From contig NZ_MKIN01000017.1 of assembly GCF_001938985.1 (NCBI RefSeq), forward strand, positions 62,001 through 126,000: DNA of 64,000 nt. Direction: 5' to 3'. Both the position numbers and the translations under genes were made by a program. The notes beneath the pieces were generated by a model that had not been told where the DNA came from, searched no databases, and was given only the letters and a program-made list of their open reading frames with translations. This DNA comes from Gillisella taibaishanensis (GTDB lineage: Bacteria; Pseudomonadota; Alphaproteobacteria; Rhizobiales; Rhizobiaceae). Numbering within the stretch: position 1 is the first letter of the stretch; each line of letters begins with the position of its first letter. Positions 55,052-64,000 of this stretch are shown here, piece after piece.

Positions 55052-55524
55052 CGGCTGGCCTCCGCCGCTTCGCGCACCGCCGAAACGATGCTGTTATAGG
55101 CCCCGCACCGACAGAGGTTGCCGGACATATATTCGCGGATCTCATCGTCCGATCCGGTGTGGCCCTCGCGGATACAGGCAACGGCCGACATGATCTGCCC
55201 TGGTGTGCAATAACCGCACTGAAAGGCATCGTGTTCGAGGAACGCTGCCTGGACCGGGTGAAGGTCGCCATTTTCAGCGGCAAGCCCTTCGATGGTGGCG
55301 ATCTCGCGCCCTTCGGCCTGGGCCGCAAGCATCAGACAGGAGAGAACGCGCTTACCGTCGACATGACAGGTACAGGCGCCGCACTGGCCCTGATCGCAGC
55401 CCTTCTTGGTTCCTGTCAGGTGCAGATGGTCGCGCAACGCGTCGAGCAGGGTTACCCGTGGCTCGACATCGCATTCGTGCATCGCGCCATTGACGTTCAG
55501 GCTCAGATGAATGGTTGGTGGCAT
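55048..55524 (-). CDS. paoA: 2Fe-2S subunit (PaoA-like)
   Basis: A 158-aa subunit with two [2Fe-2S] clusters: the plant-ferredoxin type (GCDQGQCGACTCHVDGKRVLSC) split as CxxxxCxxC...C, and the C-terminal helical type (CGYCTPGQIMSA...CRCGAYNSI). E. coli PaoA carries a Tat signal that takes the complex to the periplasm; this one starts directly with the ferredoxin strand (IHLSLNVNGAMHECDVEPRV), implying a cytoplasmic complex. First gene of the operon, divergent from a TetR regulator. Confidence 0.92.
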   Translation of the reverse strand: MPPTIHLSLNVNGAMHECDVEPRVTLLDALRDHLHLTGTKKGCDQGQCGACTCHVDGKRVLSCLMLAAQAEGREIATIEGLAAENGDLHPVQAAFLEHDAFQCGYCTPGQIMSAVACIREGHTGSDDEIREYMSGNLCRCGAYNSIVSAVREAAEASR

Positions 55525-55792
55525 GACAAGCTCCCTGCTATCGTCACGAGGTCAGGCATAAAGAGATTTCGGAGGGCCAAGTTCCCGGAAAGGCTTAAGG
55601 CTTTGACTGGAAGGCTGAGACGTTCGCTCTATTTCTACTTAGACTAGAGTCTGTCTTTTGGCCCGCGTCTGTCTTTAGGCATGACTCCTCCCCGCTTCTG
55701 GATTATGAAAAGGAAGGGCCTTCTAAACGGAGGCGCCTCCGTTTAAATTAGTGGCTTGCGAGCTTTCGTCAAGCCCTGAATCATGCCGGGGA
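55525..55792. promoter_or_regulatory. paoA/tetR divergent control region
   Basis: No gene. Besides the palindrome listed separately, GTCTGTCTTT is repeated at 55649-55658 and 55667-55676, 18 nt apart, on the paoA side. Confidence 0.5.
55724..55745. promoter_or_regulatory. Perfect 22-bp palindrome, probable TetR operator
   Basis: The half-site TAAACGGAGGC is followed directly by its exact reverse complement. It sits between the oppositely oriented paoA and TetR genes, about 48 nt before the TetR start, and is of the size bound by TetR-family dimers. Confidence 0.75.
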
Positions 55793-56407
55793 ATGATTTT
55801 GGCAGAGGCCGGGTCCAAAACAGATGCAGCCAAGCCCACGAAACTTCGGGCAGACGCCCAGCGTAACCGTGAGAAATTGCTGGAGACGGCGGCAATAGCG
55901 TTCAGCGATCGCGGCGTTGAAGCCTCACTCGAGGACATTGCCCGCCAAGCTGGCGTTGGCATCGGTACGCTTTACCGTCATTTTCCGACACGTGAGCATC
56001 TGGTGGAAGCGGTATATCGGCGTGAACTGGCCGGGCTTGCCGAAGCGGCCCGGGAACTCGCCGCTGCCCTTCCCGGTGACAGGGCCCTGGAGGAGTGGAT
56101 GCGCCGCTTTGTGGGCTATATCGCCACAAAGCGCGGCATGGCCAACAGCCTGAAACTGCTGATGACCAGCAATTCGGCGCTGTTTGCCGAAGGCTCAGGC
56201 ATGATTCGCGACGCCGTAAGCCTGTTGATGAACAAGGCTCGCGATGAAGATCTGATCCGAGATGACATCGGCGAGACTGATTTGCTGCATGCTATATCCA
56301 GCATCTATTCGATGCCGGACACGCCGGAGTGGCGCGAGCGCGCCCACCGGCTGATTGGCCTGCTGATGGACGGTTTGCGCAGCAAAAGCCGCACTCCCGC
56401 TTCCTGA
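55793..56407 (+). CDS. TetR-family transcriptional regulator
   Basis: A 204-aa regulator. The DNA-binding domain is LRADAQRNREKLLETAAIAF, VEASLEDIARQAGVGIGTLYRHF, followed by FPTREHLVEAVYRREL; the ligand domain resembles the SbtR-like C-terminal type (ANSLKLLMTSNSALFAEGSG). Divergent from the aldehyde oxidoreductase operon, with a palindrome between them, it most likely represses both and senses an aldehyde or its acid. The frame opens at 55751; ATG 55793 is favoured but lacks a clear ribosome site. Confidence 0.9.
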   Translation: MILAEAGSKTDAAKPTKLRADAQRNREKLLETAAIAFSDRGVEASLEDIARQAGVGIGTLYRHFPTREHLVEAVYRRELAGLAEAARELAAALPGDRALEEWMRRFVGYIATKRGMANSLKLLMTSNSALFAEGSGMIRDAVSLLMNKARDEDLIRDDIGETDLLHAISSIYSMPDTPEWRERAHRLIGLLMDGLRSKSRTPAS

Positions 56408-56437
56408 TAAGATCATCCAGGCAGGCCTCGTCGCATT

Positions 56438-57310
56438 TTACTGCTTGCCGGCCGTGTCGGACCAAGAAGGTGGTGCACCAACAGCCGAGCCGATAAATCC
56501 GCCGACACCTGGCGCGCGCCCGAATGCTTCGCAAGCAGCGTTCTTGGGCGCACCGCCCAACTCCGACTTGATCTTCTGGCCTGATGGGAGCGACAGGTCG
56601 AGGCCGGGAGGCTTTTCGCCCTTCTGCAGCATTTTCGCAAATTGGCTTGCGAACGAGGACGCCAGGCCATAGGCGTCGCCGACTTCGGAAACGCGCGGCC
56701 CGTTGGTAATCGAATTTGCTCCCCTCGCCCAGACAATCGCGGCCACTTGAGCGCCTTGCGGATTGAGAGCCTCCGCTTCGACGGCAAGTCCCCCAAGCCC
56801 GATCGGCAGGCGTGGTACGCCAACCGGTAAGACGGCCGACGAGCCGAGCGTCGCAACCTTGGATACGCCGGCCGCGACCTTGCCGGTCGGCACGATATCG
56901 GCAATCGTTGCCTGCACCGTCATATCTGCACGCTGCCCGGGCGGCACGACCCGGAAACGATCACTGAGGTCGATGCACAAGGCACGGTCGAGCGCATTGG
57001 CGACTAGCCTCTCGCTATCAGGCTCATGCAGTCGGGAGCGCGCCAGCGGCGACAGTTTTGTGGGCGCGATCGCCACCGTATTTGCTGCGAGCAGGGCCTG
57101 CCTGTCCACAAAGACCCTCGATTTTGCGAGCTGCCCTTCTGTCGGACCAAGCTTGCTATAGGAACTCAATGCGCCCGGCGAGGGCATGGGCACCGAACCG
57201 CAGCCGGCAATGCCGAGCACCAAACTAAGCGGCAAGATAGCGGGGACGCCAGCACGCCGCGTCGAGTGCCGGGCGCCCGCGGTGCAGGCGAATACGATGC
57301 GAGAAATCAT
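56438..57310 (-). CDS. DUF3313-type lipoprotein
   Basis: A 290-aa protein with a lipoprotein signal: a basic N-terminus, hydrophobic PAILPLSLVLGIAG and the lipobox IAGC at residue 37. The mature part (SSYSKLGPTEGQLAKSRVFV, LTLVVPPGQRADMTVQATIA-like) matches DUF3313 outer-membrane or periplasmic lipoproteins of unknown role. The C-terminus is Gly/Ala-rich. Convergent with the TetR gene. Confidence 0.75.
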   Translation of the reverse strand: MISRIVFACTAGARHSTRRAGVPAILPLSLVLGIAGCGSVPMPSPGALSSYSKLGPTEGQLAKSRVFVDRQALLAANTVAIAPTKLSPLARSRLHEPDSERLVANALDRALCIDLSDRFRVVPPGQRADMTVQATIADIVPTGKVAAGVSKVATLGSSAVLPVGVPRLPIGLGGLAVEAEALNPQGAQVAAIVWARGANSITNGPRVSEVGDAYGLASSFASQFAKMLQKGEKPPGLDLSLPSGQKIKSELGGAPKNAACEAFGRAPGVGGFIGSAVGAPPSWSDTAGKQ

Positions 57311-57531
57311 GAAAAATAACCTGTCGGAAAAGTCCTGACGTGATGCAGGATGTCTGGCTCGGAAATATCTGGCCGAAACGCTGGACGGGCTTTGGCATGA
57401 TGCTCAAAACACGATTACAGCTTCGCGATCCGAGGTCAGCAGTACTTGACCATTCAAGGCAATTTTCAGGACAGATATCCAGAATAATTGTTATGTTTTG
57501 AAAATATGCCGCTGCCCTTGCGGGCAGCAGC

Positions 57532-60144
57532 TTATGCGTCGAGCATTTCGCGCACCGCAATGGCCAATTGCTTCAACGAGAAAGGTTTTGGCAGGAAGCC
57601 GAATTTCGCTTCAGCCGGCAGGTTGCGGGCGAAGGCATCCTCGGCGTAACCGGACACGAAGATAAATTTCATATCGGGATAGTTCTTGCGCAATTCCTTG
57701 AGCAGCGATGGCCCGTCCATCTCTGGCATGACCACGTCGGAAACGACGATATCGACCTTGCCTTCCAGTTCTTCCATGATTTCGAGCGCTTCGACGCCGG
57801 AGCAAGCCTCGTGGACGGTATACCCTCGGGTTTCCAGCATTCGTTTGCCGCCGCGCCGTACGGCATCCTCATCCTCGACGAGCAAGACAACGGCGGATTT
57901 GCCGGTAAGGTCATCCGGCTCCTTGGCTGTATCGGCATCCGTGCCGGCCAGAACGCGGCCATTGCTGGCTTGGGACTCGGTTATCGGAGTGACGTCGATG
58001 GTGACAGGCTCGGAAATATGGCGAGGCAGGAAGATCCGAAAGGTCGTGCCCTCGCCTACTTCCGATTCCAGATAAATGTAACCGCCGGACTGCTTGACGA
58101 TACCGTAGACCATCGCCAGGCCAAGACCCGTGCCCTTCCCGACGTCCTTTGTCGTGAAGAAAGGTTCGAATATCTTGTCGATGATTTCAGGGGCGATACC
58201 CGTGCCGCTGTCGGCGACTTCGATCAGCACGAAATCCTCGTGCGGCAGGCCTCGATGATTGTAGGCCGCCGCTTCGACATCGGTGACGTTGCGAGTGCTG
58301 ATTGTGATATTGCCGCCCTGAGGCATAGCATCGCGTGCGTTGACGCAGAGATTGATCAGCACCTGCTCGAACTGCGACAGATCGGCCTTCACCGGCCAGA
58401 GGTCGCGGCCATAATCCACATGCAGCTTGACATTGGTGCCCGAGATCAGCCGGTCGACCAGCATGCGCAGATCGCCGATCACGTCGGTGAGGTTCAACAC
58501 CGTCGGGCGCATCGTCTGCTTGCGCGAGAAGGCCAGGAGCTGGCGCACCAGGACTGCGGCGCGATTGGCGTTGCGCTTGATTTCCATCAGATCGGCGAAG
58601 CTGGAATCGGACGGACGCGCCTGCAGAAGCAGATGGTCCGACGACAGCAGGATCGCGGTCAGCACATTGTTGAAGTCATGTGCGATGCCGCCGGCGAGCG
58701 TGCCGACCGCGTTCATCTTCTGCGTCTGGGCCATCTGGGTTTCCAGGGCCTTCTGGTCGGTGACATCGACCGCGTAGACGATAGCCGCCTCCTCCGGCGC
58801 CTCGTCGCTCTGATCGATGACCGCATTCACGTAGAAGCGGAAATGCCGCATGTCGTCGATCGGGTGGCGAGAATCGATCGGGGCAATGTCGACCTGCCGG
58901 TCTCGCGCCTGGGACAGGGCCTCGGCAAAGACCGGACGCTCATTGTCATGCAGCACGAGATCGAGCCGCACCTTGCGGTCGATATCGTCGCGGGACACCA
59001 CATCAGCAAAGAATTTCAGGAAAGGCGCGTTGGTGCGCAGGATGCGCCCCTGTCCGTCCACCGAGGCAATCGCCATCGGCGTATTGTTGAAGAAGCGGGT
59101 AAAACGCATCGACGCGGACGAATCCGAGCGGTCGCCGGCGATCACTTCCTGACGGGCCAGTACGATCGTGCGGCTTTCGCCTGGGGCACCATCACGAGCT
59201 GAGCGAACGCGGTGCACCAGTCGCGCCGGGAAGCTGCGACCATCGGCGCGCCGCAGGTCGAGGTCGAGCGTCGCGGTCTTCGACAGGCCTGGTTCGGCCT
59301 GGACGGACTGGATCAACGCCATGCCTTCGCCGGCAACCAGGTCTTTCAGATAGATGGAACCCGGCGAAAACTGGGTGAGATCGATGCCCAGCCATTCGGA
59401 GAGTGTGGCATTGAGATAAAAGATCTCGCCCTTGCGCCCGGCTGAGAAGAAGCCGGCCGGCGCGTGGTCGAGATAATCGATTGCGTTCTGCAATTCCTTG
59501 AAGAACCGCTCCTGATCGTCGCGGTCGGCAGTGATGTCGGCAATCTGCCAGATCTGCAACCCTTTATGCGGCCCCTGCTCCACCAAGCGTCGCGCCCGCA
59601 GCCGGTACCAATGGGCGCCCGAGCCATTGTCGGAAAACGGGCCGAGCGGCTTCAGCAGGCGGAATTCTTCCTGGCCATCGCGGCCTTCGCGCAACCCGTT
59701 GATCAGCCGGTAGAGCGCTTCGCCAGCCTCGCGGTGCCGTGATAGCAGGGCTTCCAGCGTCTGGACGTCGGTTGCCCGGCGCGCGCCGGTCATGCGGCCA
59801 TAGGCGGCATTGGCATAAATGATATGGCCGCGCGGATCGGTGACCAGTGTGCCTTCGCTCTGCGTATCGAGAAAGGCGCGGCCGAGACCATCGGACGGCG
59901 CTTGCGGCAGAACTTCAATGAAGCCGATGACGGCGGAAACGAGGAAGAAGATGCCGACAATGGCCAGCACGCCGAGAACCCCGAGCACGATCTGATTGTC
60001 GAGCGAGTTCTTGAAGACGACGAAGGCGGCCGCGACGGCGAGCAGCACAAAGGCCATAATGACGATGCGAAAGGCCGCGCCGCTATTGGGCCGGCGATCC
60101 ACAAGCGGCCCTGCGCTTTCCTCGATCTGCTGCTGGTTTGTCAT
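57532..60144 (-). CDS. cckA: Hybrid histidine kinase CckA
   Basis: An 870-aa cell-cycle kinase. Two transmembrane segments (residues 27-45, 51-78), then PAS-type domains (about 90-205, 220-335, 345-465), HisKA with the phospho-His H489 in [12 protein letters not shown], an ATPase domain (N602 in [28 protein letters not shown]) and a receiver domain (751-870) with phospho-Asp D803 in [11 protein letters not shown]. By homology it feeds phosphate through ChpT to CtrA and CpdR. ATG 60144 with GAGGAAAG upstream is preferred; the frame continues to 60402 without homology. Confidence 0.95.
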   Translation of the reverse strand: MTNQQQIEESAGPLVDRRPNSGAAFRIVIMAFVLLAVAAAFVVFKNSLDNQIVLGVLGVLAIVGIFFLVSAVIGFIEVLPQAPSDGLGRAFLDTQSEGTLVTDPRGHIIYANAAYGRMTGARRATDVQTLEALLSRHREAGEALYRLINGLREGRDGQEEFRLLKPLGPFSDNGSGAHWYRLRARRLVEQGPHKGLQIWQIADITADRDDQERFFKELQNAIDYLDHAPAGFFSAGRKGEIFYLNATLSEWLGIDLTQFSPGSIYLKDLVAGEGMALIQSVQAEPGLSKTATLDLDLRRADGRSFPARLVHRVRSARDGAPGESRTIVLARQEVIAGDRSDSSASMRFTRFFNNTPMAIASVDGQGRILRTNAPFLKFFADVVSRDDIDRKVRLDLVLHDNERPVFAEALSQARDRQVDIAPIDSRHPIDDMRHFRFYVNAVIDQSDEAPEEAAIVYAVDVTDQKALETQMAQTQKMNAVGTLAGGIAHDFNNVLTAILLSSDHLLLQARPSDSSFADLMEIKRNANRAAVLVRQLLAFSRKQTMRPTVLNLTDVIGDLRMLVDRLISGTNVKLHVDYGRDLWPVKADLSQFEQVLINLCVNARDAMPQGGNITISTRNVTDVEAAAYNHRGLPHEDFVLIEVADSGTGIAPEIIDKIFEPFFTTKDVGKGTGLGLAMVYGIVKQSGGYIYLESEVGEGTTFRIFLPRHISEPVTIDVTPITESQASNGRVLAGTDADTAKEPDDLTGKSAVVLLVEDEDAVRRGGKRMLETRGYTVHEACSGVEALEIMEELEGKVDIVVSDVVMPEMDGPSLLKELRKNYPDMKFIFVSGYAEDAFARNLPAEAKFGFLPKPFSLKQLAIAVREMLDA

Positions 60145-60524
60145 TCTTTCCTCATTTCGGCGCTGATTCCCGCCTTGTCGTCCGGCAGCTGTCGCCCAAC
60201 GATAGCCCGTCTGCTGCACCGTGTCCCCCAGGCTTTGGCGGGAATCACGGTTAGCAACATCTTTACCAACTAGTGTGGGCGGCAAAAAGCACTGTGATCC
60301 CCGGAAAATCCGCCATGCACAGACTATCGGGGCTGGAATGCGGTCAAGCAGCCGATTGCCCCTTTCCTTATCGTAAAAGCGCAATAAATAGGCTTCGGAC
60401 AAAGGAGCGCGGTTGCTTGGCAGATGCGCACCGCGTCATATAGGACAGATCTCGCATGCATCCTCGCCCCTTTCAGGGCAGTGTGCTTTGAACGACCACC
60501 GAGACCGCGACGGAGACAGCCACC
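60145..60524. promoter_or_regulatory. cckA/FliO-like divergent intergenic region
   Basis: About 380 bases with no gene supported. It must hold both promoters. I saw no clear CtrA (TTAA-n7-TTAA) site and no strong inverted repeat. Confidence 0.4.
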
Positions 60525-62231
60525 ATGATGGACGATGTTTTGAACGCCTATGGCAGCCGCTTCCTGATAGCCGCTGGCGGGGTGTTTCTTGCCCTCGCCG
60601 TGCTGGTCGTGGTTCTCTGGATCTTGAAAAACCGCGCGCCGTCGCCGTTTGTGCGTGGCGGGCGCAACCGCCAGCCACGCCTGCAAGTCCTGGACGCCGC
60701 CGCCGTCGACGCTCGCCGTCGCCTAGTGCTGGTGCGTCGCGACAACATCGAACACCTCATCCTGATCGGCGGCCCGACAGACGTCGTCGTGGAAAGCGGC
60801 ATCGGTGAGCCGAAAGCCTATTTAACTGGCGAACTTGCCGCCCAGGAAGCGCTGGCCAGGAGCCAGGCGCTTGCGCGCATGCAGGACCTACCGAAGACCC
60901 AGGAGCCGAATGCGCTAGCAAGCCGTAATGCAGACGAAGATGCACCGGTGTCAGCAGCACCCTCGGCCTTGGAAGCGCCAACCGCACGAAGTGAGATCCA
61001 ACCTGAGCGGCGGGAGATACCCACGCCAACAGTAGCGACGCCGCGTCGGCCTGTGCCTGTGTCGCAGCCTGCCGAAGCTGCAGTGTCAGCCTCCACCGCC
61101 ACGCCGCCCGTTGCTGCTCCTGACGTTTCATCCGCCGAGCGGCCCGCCGCGCAGAGCCCGTCAAGGCAACAGCCATCTCCACAAGCGGTGCCGCAGCCAG
61201 CGCCGGTTGTACGTCCCGTTGCTGAGCGTCCTGCAGCCCAAGTGGTTGAGCAGGAAGCCCGGAGTGCATCTGACGTAAAGCCGCAGCCTGTGGTACGGGC
61301 CGTTACGCCTGGCGGCGTAGACAGGGAGGAGCCGGCAGCGCCAGAGGAGAAGCAGCCGGCGGCCTTGAACGTTCAGCCGCAAGCTCCTCAGACAGTTGCT
61401 CCGCGCCCGGTTCCGGCACCTGCACCCCGCCAGCCTGAGCCAGTAGCGCCTCCCGCTGCGCCTGTTGAGGAACGAGCTGTTCGTGCTGAGGTCGCCTCCC
61501 CCGCACAAGTCTCTTCGGCGCCCGCCCAAGCCGTTCCTGAGATAGAGCCTCCCGCTTCAGCCGATCGAGCTGCTGCGAGCAGAAGTGAAACAGTGCGCGC
61601 TCATGAGCCGGCTGAGAAGCCCACTCTCGACATCCGCGCTGACCGAATTTCCAACCCTGCGCCGGCCGTGACGCCAGCGGCTCCTGCAACGTCCCGGCCA
61701 CCAGCCGCCGCCGAAACGGCATCTCCATCTCCTGCTCGGCCTGCAGCACCGGTTGCTGGCGACGGAGCAACAAGCCCCACGCCGCCGCCCGTTGAGCGCC
61801 GCCCGGCAACGACTCCGCAGGAGGCTGGCGCTCTGTTGGATGCGGCGCGCGACCGTGTGCTGAAGTCTCGCGTCGAACCATTCTCAGCTGAGCGCTACAA
61901 GGCACCCGCTCCGGAAGACGACATCGACCTTCTGACCGAACCGACCTCGACGCCCCGTCATGAGCCTTCAGCAAAACCTGAGCCTGATATCGAGGCGCTT
62001 AAAAGCGAGTTTGAAAAGATCCTGGATGGAGAAGTGCTTACCCAACCTTCCGCCCGGCCGCGCCCAACCGTCGAGCCACCGGTTGCCCGCGCCATCCCGC
62101 CGATGAATGTTCCGCCCGCCGCCAGGCCGCAATCCGCCGCTGCAACCGGAGAAGCCGCCAAACCGGAAGGAAATCTCCAGGACGAAATCGCCCGTATTTT
62201 CGGGGATATGGGAGCTCCGCGGAAGGACTGA
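60525..62231 (+). CDS. FliO-like membrane protein with long Pro/Ala-rich tail
   Basis: A 568-aa protein. One transmembrane helix (residues 13-33, LIAAGGVFLALAVLVVVLWI) is followed by a FliO-like domain (about 50-95: LQVLDAAAVDARRRLVLVRRDNIEHLILIGGPTDVVVES split around the helix). About 400 residues of low-complexity Pro/Ala/Glu/Val sequence follow, ending in a short conserved tail NLQDEIARIFGDMG. Ordinary FliO is roughly 100-150 aa and lies in flagellar clusters; no flagellar gene is near here. It may be a FliO-derived protein with another membrane role. Confidence 0.7.
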   Translation: MMDDVLNAYGSRFLIAAGGVFLALAVLVVVLWILKNRAPSPFVRGGRNRQPRLQVLDAAAVDARRRLVLVRRDNIEHLILIGGPTDVVVESGIGEPKAYLTGELAAQEALARSQALARMQDLPKTQEPNALASRNADEDAPVSAAPSALEAPTARSEIQPERREIPTPTVATPRRPVPVSQPAEAAVSASTATPPVAAPDVSSAERPAAQSPSRQQPSPQAVPQPAPVVRPVAERPAAQVVEQEARSASDVKPQPVVRAVTPGGVDREEPAAPEEKQPAALNVQPQAPQTVAPRPVPAPAPRQPEPVAPPAAPVEERAVRAEVASPAQVSSAPAQAVPEIEPPASADRAAASRSETVRAHEPAEKPTLDIRADRISNPAPAVTPAAPATSRPPAAAETASPSPARPAAPVAGDGATSPTPPPVERRPATTPQEAGALLDAARDRVLKSRVEPFSAERYKAPAPEDDIDLLTEPTSTPRHEPSAKPEPDIEALKSEFEKILDGEVLTQPSARPRPTVEPPVARAIPPMNVPPAARPQSAAATGEAAKPEGNLQDEIARIFGDMGAPRKD

Positions 62232-62848
62232 TCGCCCGGTTCCATATCACGTCGTGATGTGAGCGTTCGCTATGCGGCCAACCATTGACTTAATTGCGCC
62301 CCAGCGGGCTTCGTCATGGTCTGCGCATTTGAAGGCGCAGCGATGAGCGTCTTTTGCAGAACCGGGATCAGTTGCGGAGAATAAGACGTAAGGTGCGGTC
62401 GCTGTTGGCGATCTGACGGCCGGATGCCGGATCACAACTGCGCCGCCGCATACGTTCCCGAATAGTGCAGGTGCAGCGCCATGGCCTCGTCTGTCGCGAG
62501 CAGCCATCGTCATGTTGTGGCGATCGTAAAAAGCAAGCCGGGCCACAGGGCAATTATGGACGAATGCTCACAGTCCCATGCTGGCTGTGGACGTGGTTCC
62601 TGCCATTCAAGTGTCTTTGGCCGTGGATTACATTGCCATAACTTGCCCGGTAAGTACGACGCTTCGCTAGAAGCATGGCGCAAGCCTATGGGCTGCTTTG
62701 CATCGATCATGACGATGCAAGTCTGAGATAACCAGCCGAACAGGCGTCTCTCACTTAATCGCAAGTCTTCCAATGCCCAGAACAAACCGCGCATTGGCTG
62801 ATCTTCTTAAAACTCGAGCCGATAGGCCGCCTTATAGCAGCCTCCGTC
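62232..62848. other. 617-nt stretch with no convincing gene
   Basis: Several short frames run through this region on both strands, but none has protein-like composition, a good ribosome site and a recognisable family together. ATCACG-t-CGTGAT (62249-62261) is a short inverted repeat just after the FliO-like gene. Base composition is less GC-rich than the flanks. It could be a decayed gene or a regulatory region. Confidence 0.4.
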
Positions 62849-63268
62849 TCATTCGTCGCGATAGACCTTTTCACGCCGCTCGTGCCGCTCCTGGGCTTCG
62901 ATCGACAGGGTAGCAATCGGCCGAGCATCGAGACGCTTCAAGCCGATCGGCTCGCCGGTCTCTTCGCAATAGCCGTAGGTTCCGTCGTCGATACGCTGCA
63001 GAGCCGCGTCGATCTTGGAGATCAACTTGCGCTGCCGGTCACGGGCACGAAGCTCGATGGCGCGGTCGGTTTCGGAAGATGCCCGGTCAGCTAGGTCCGG
63101 ATGATTTGCGCTTTCTTCCGCGAGGTGACCCAATGTCTCCCTTGCCTCACGAAGGATATCGTTTTTCCAAGCGATCAACTTGGCACGAAAATAAGCTCGC
63201 TGGTTCGCGTTCATGAACTCGTCGTCATCCGAGAGCACATAGTCGCTAAGATTGATCTTCTCACTCAA
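62849..63268 (-). CDS. dksA: RNA polymerase-binding transcription factor DksA
   Basis: A 139-aa DksA/TraR protein. The coiled coil runs from about residue 20 (NANQRAYFRAKLIAWKNDIL, then HLAEESANHPDLADRASSET), with the Asp-Arg-Ala-Ser tip. The zinc-finger segment reads GYCEETGEPIGLKRLDARPIATLSIEAQERHE, so only one of the four usual cysteines remains. It works with ppGpp at the RNA polymerase secondary channel. TTG 63268 (LSEKINLSDY) with AGGAG 7 nt upstream is preferred over ATG 63289. Confidence 0.93.
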   Translation of the reverse strand: MSEKINLSDYVLSDDDEFMNANQRAYFRAKLIAWKNDILREARETLGHLAEESANHPDLADRASSETDRAIELRARDRQRKLISKIDAALQRIDDGTYGYCEETGEPIGLKRLDARPIATLSIEAQERHERREKVYRDE

Positions 63269-63570
63269 CGCGATTCTCCTGAAGAACATCTCAATGGCGG
63301 ACGTATATACTTTGGAAAGGTCGCATTCAAGCCTTACTCAAGGCTTTCCTTGATTTTTAAATCTGTCACAAAAATCGGCTAAACGGCTATTTTTTCACCC
63401 CTTTTTGTGTCGGAGCATCCGACAGTCGTCAACTTCACGTTAGGGGTTGACAGCGGCGCTGCGTCAGCGGTTGCCTCGTTAGGATACGATAGAAACTGGC
63501 TTCCTTAGCCATGGTTGACGGCACGTCGGCCTGCGCGATAGTTAGAATTCCCGAAACGGACATCAGCCGC
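63269..63570. promoter_or_regulatory. dksA/sixA divergent intergenic region
   Basis: About 300 bases, AT-rich near dksA, holding the two divergent promoters; no gene and no clear operator seen. Confidence 0.4.
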
Positions 63571-64000
63571 ATGACAGTCATTCTCTCAAAGCCCTTTCGC
63601 ACATTCTTGCTGCGCCATGCTGCTGCCGACTGGCCTGCTGCCGGCCAGAAAGATTTCGATCGTCCCTTGAGCAATGAAGGCTATGCCCAGGCCGAACTGG
63701 TCATCGACCGCGCGGCAGACAAGGGCTATCGTCCGGATCTTGTGATTTGCTCCACCGCACTGCGTTGCAGGCAGACGGCAGATGCCGTCAGGCGCAGCAT
63801 GGGGGCAGACGAAGTCGAGATCCGTTTCGTCGACTCCCTCTACAATGGCGCTGCGGATACCTATCTGGAAATTCTGCGCACGTCGGTGGAGCAGACGTCT
63901 GTCATGCTGATTGGCCATAATCCGTCGATCGAGGAGTGCTTGCATGTTCTGGTCGGAGAGCAGGTTCTCGCCCAAGCCATCCCGCGCGGCTACCCAACTT
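63571..64000 (+). CDS. SixA-type histidine phosphatase, N-terminal part (cut by window end)
   Basis: The frame runs from ATG 63571 to the edge without a stop (143 codons visible). The phosphohistidine motif is FLLRHAAADWPA near residue 14; LSNEGYAQAEL, VICSTALRCRQTADAV and MLIGHNPSIEECLHVL (second active-site His) are typical of SixA-like RHG phosphatases. It probably removes phosphate from phosphohistidine proteins. Partial, so the C-terminus is not known. Confidence 0.88.
   Translation, partial: MTVILSKPFRTFLLRHAAADWPAAGQKDFDRPLSNEGYAQAELVIDRAADKGYRPDLVICSTALRCRQTADAVRRSMGADEVEIRFVDSLYNGAADTYLEILRTSVEQTSVMLIGHNPSIEECLHVLVGEQVLAQAIPRGYPT

Noticed and set aside
57568..59202. 544-aa frame antisense to cckA
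   Set aside because: Composition (His/Arg/Asp repeats) is that of a shadow; cckA is complete on the other strand.
62481..62794. Short frames between the FliO-like gene and dksA as genes
   Set aside because: Overlapping frames on both strands, no ribosome sites and no family resemblance.

Overview
The window is a chromosomal segment of a Rhizobiaceae alphaproteobacterium of the Agrobacterium/Rhizobium/Allorhizobium group. The evidence is the rhizobial gene orders (coaD-ppi-ppi-queA-tgt; a long suf operon with a second cysteine desulfurase at its head), a CckA hybrid kinase, a single-cysteine DksA, UgpC-type sugar transport genes and generally high GC. I saw no rRNA, tRNA, CRISPR array, transposase or phage gene.

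Layout. 1-1086: the 3' end of gnd with its terminator, then a metallo-beta-lactamase-fold hydrolase. 1090-14233: a sugar locus with a LacI-type regulator divergent from an ABC importer (binding protein, two permeases, ATPase), a GH2 beta-mannosidase, a TIM-barrel isomerase, a Gfo/Idh/MocA dehydrogenase, a YghZ-type aldo/keto reductase and a GH43 glycosidase; it looks built for plant-derived beta-linked oligosaccharides. 14218-18023: two tandem SPINDLY/OGT-like (GT41) glycosyltransferase paralogues. 18063-21753: msrQ-msrP and ilvD. 21872-22867: a DUF4105 membrane protein. About 22900-24590: an AT-rich island with an acetyltransferase/PUA-like fusion overlapping an ASCH gene, preceded by a promoter and an orphan intrinsic terminator. 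24631-34826: housekeeping and small metabolic genes (purB, DUF2259, rpe, SDR, a binding protein, flavin reductase, TfoX-N, AlkB, Nudix, RhlE, LysE, alpha/beta hydrolase).

34899-42907: the Fe-S assembly operon (iscS/sufS2-sufB-small gene-sufC-sufD-VOC gene-sufS-sufT-sufA). Its promoter region carries an Irr ICE-like box. sufB, sufC and sufA are each preceded by a 19-nt hairpin with a compensating stem and a conserved CCTTGRA loop, and the operon leader contains the complement of that loop. This is the most interesting new signal in the window. 43020-43619: three very small minus-strand membrane-protein genes. 43961-47937: coaD, two cyclophilins, queA and tgt. 48015-50755: a small hypothetical gene followed by a decaying stretch with a frameshifted phosphoesterase, a hydrolase broken by a 19-bp tandem duplication, and an orphan hypothetical gene.

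50772-55524: a PaoABCD-like molybdenum aldehyde oxidoreductase operon, divergent from a TetR regulator, with a perfect 22-bp palindrome between them. 56438-64000: a DUF3313 lipoprotein, cckA divergent from a FliO-like gene with a long Pro/Ala-rich tail, a 617-nt stretch with no convincing gene, dksA, and the start of a SixA-type histidine phosphatase cut by the window edge.
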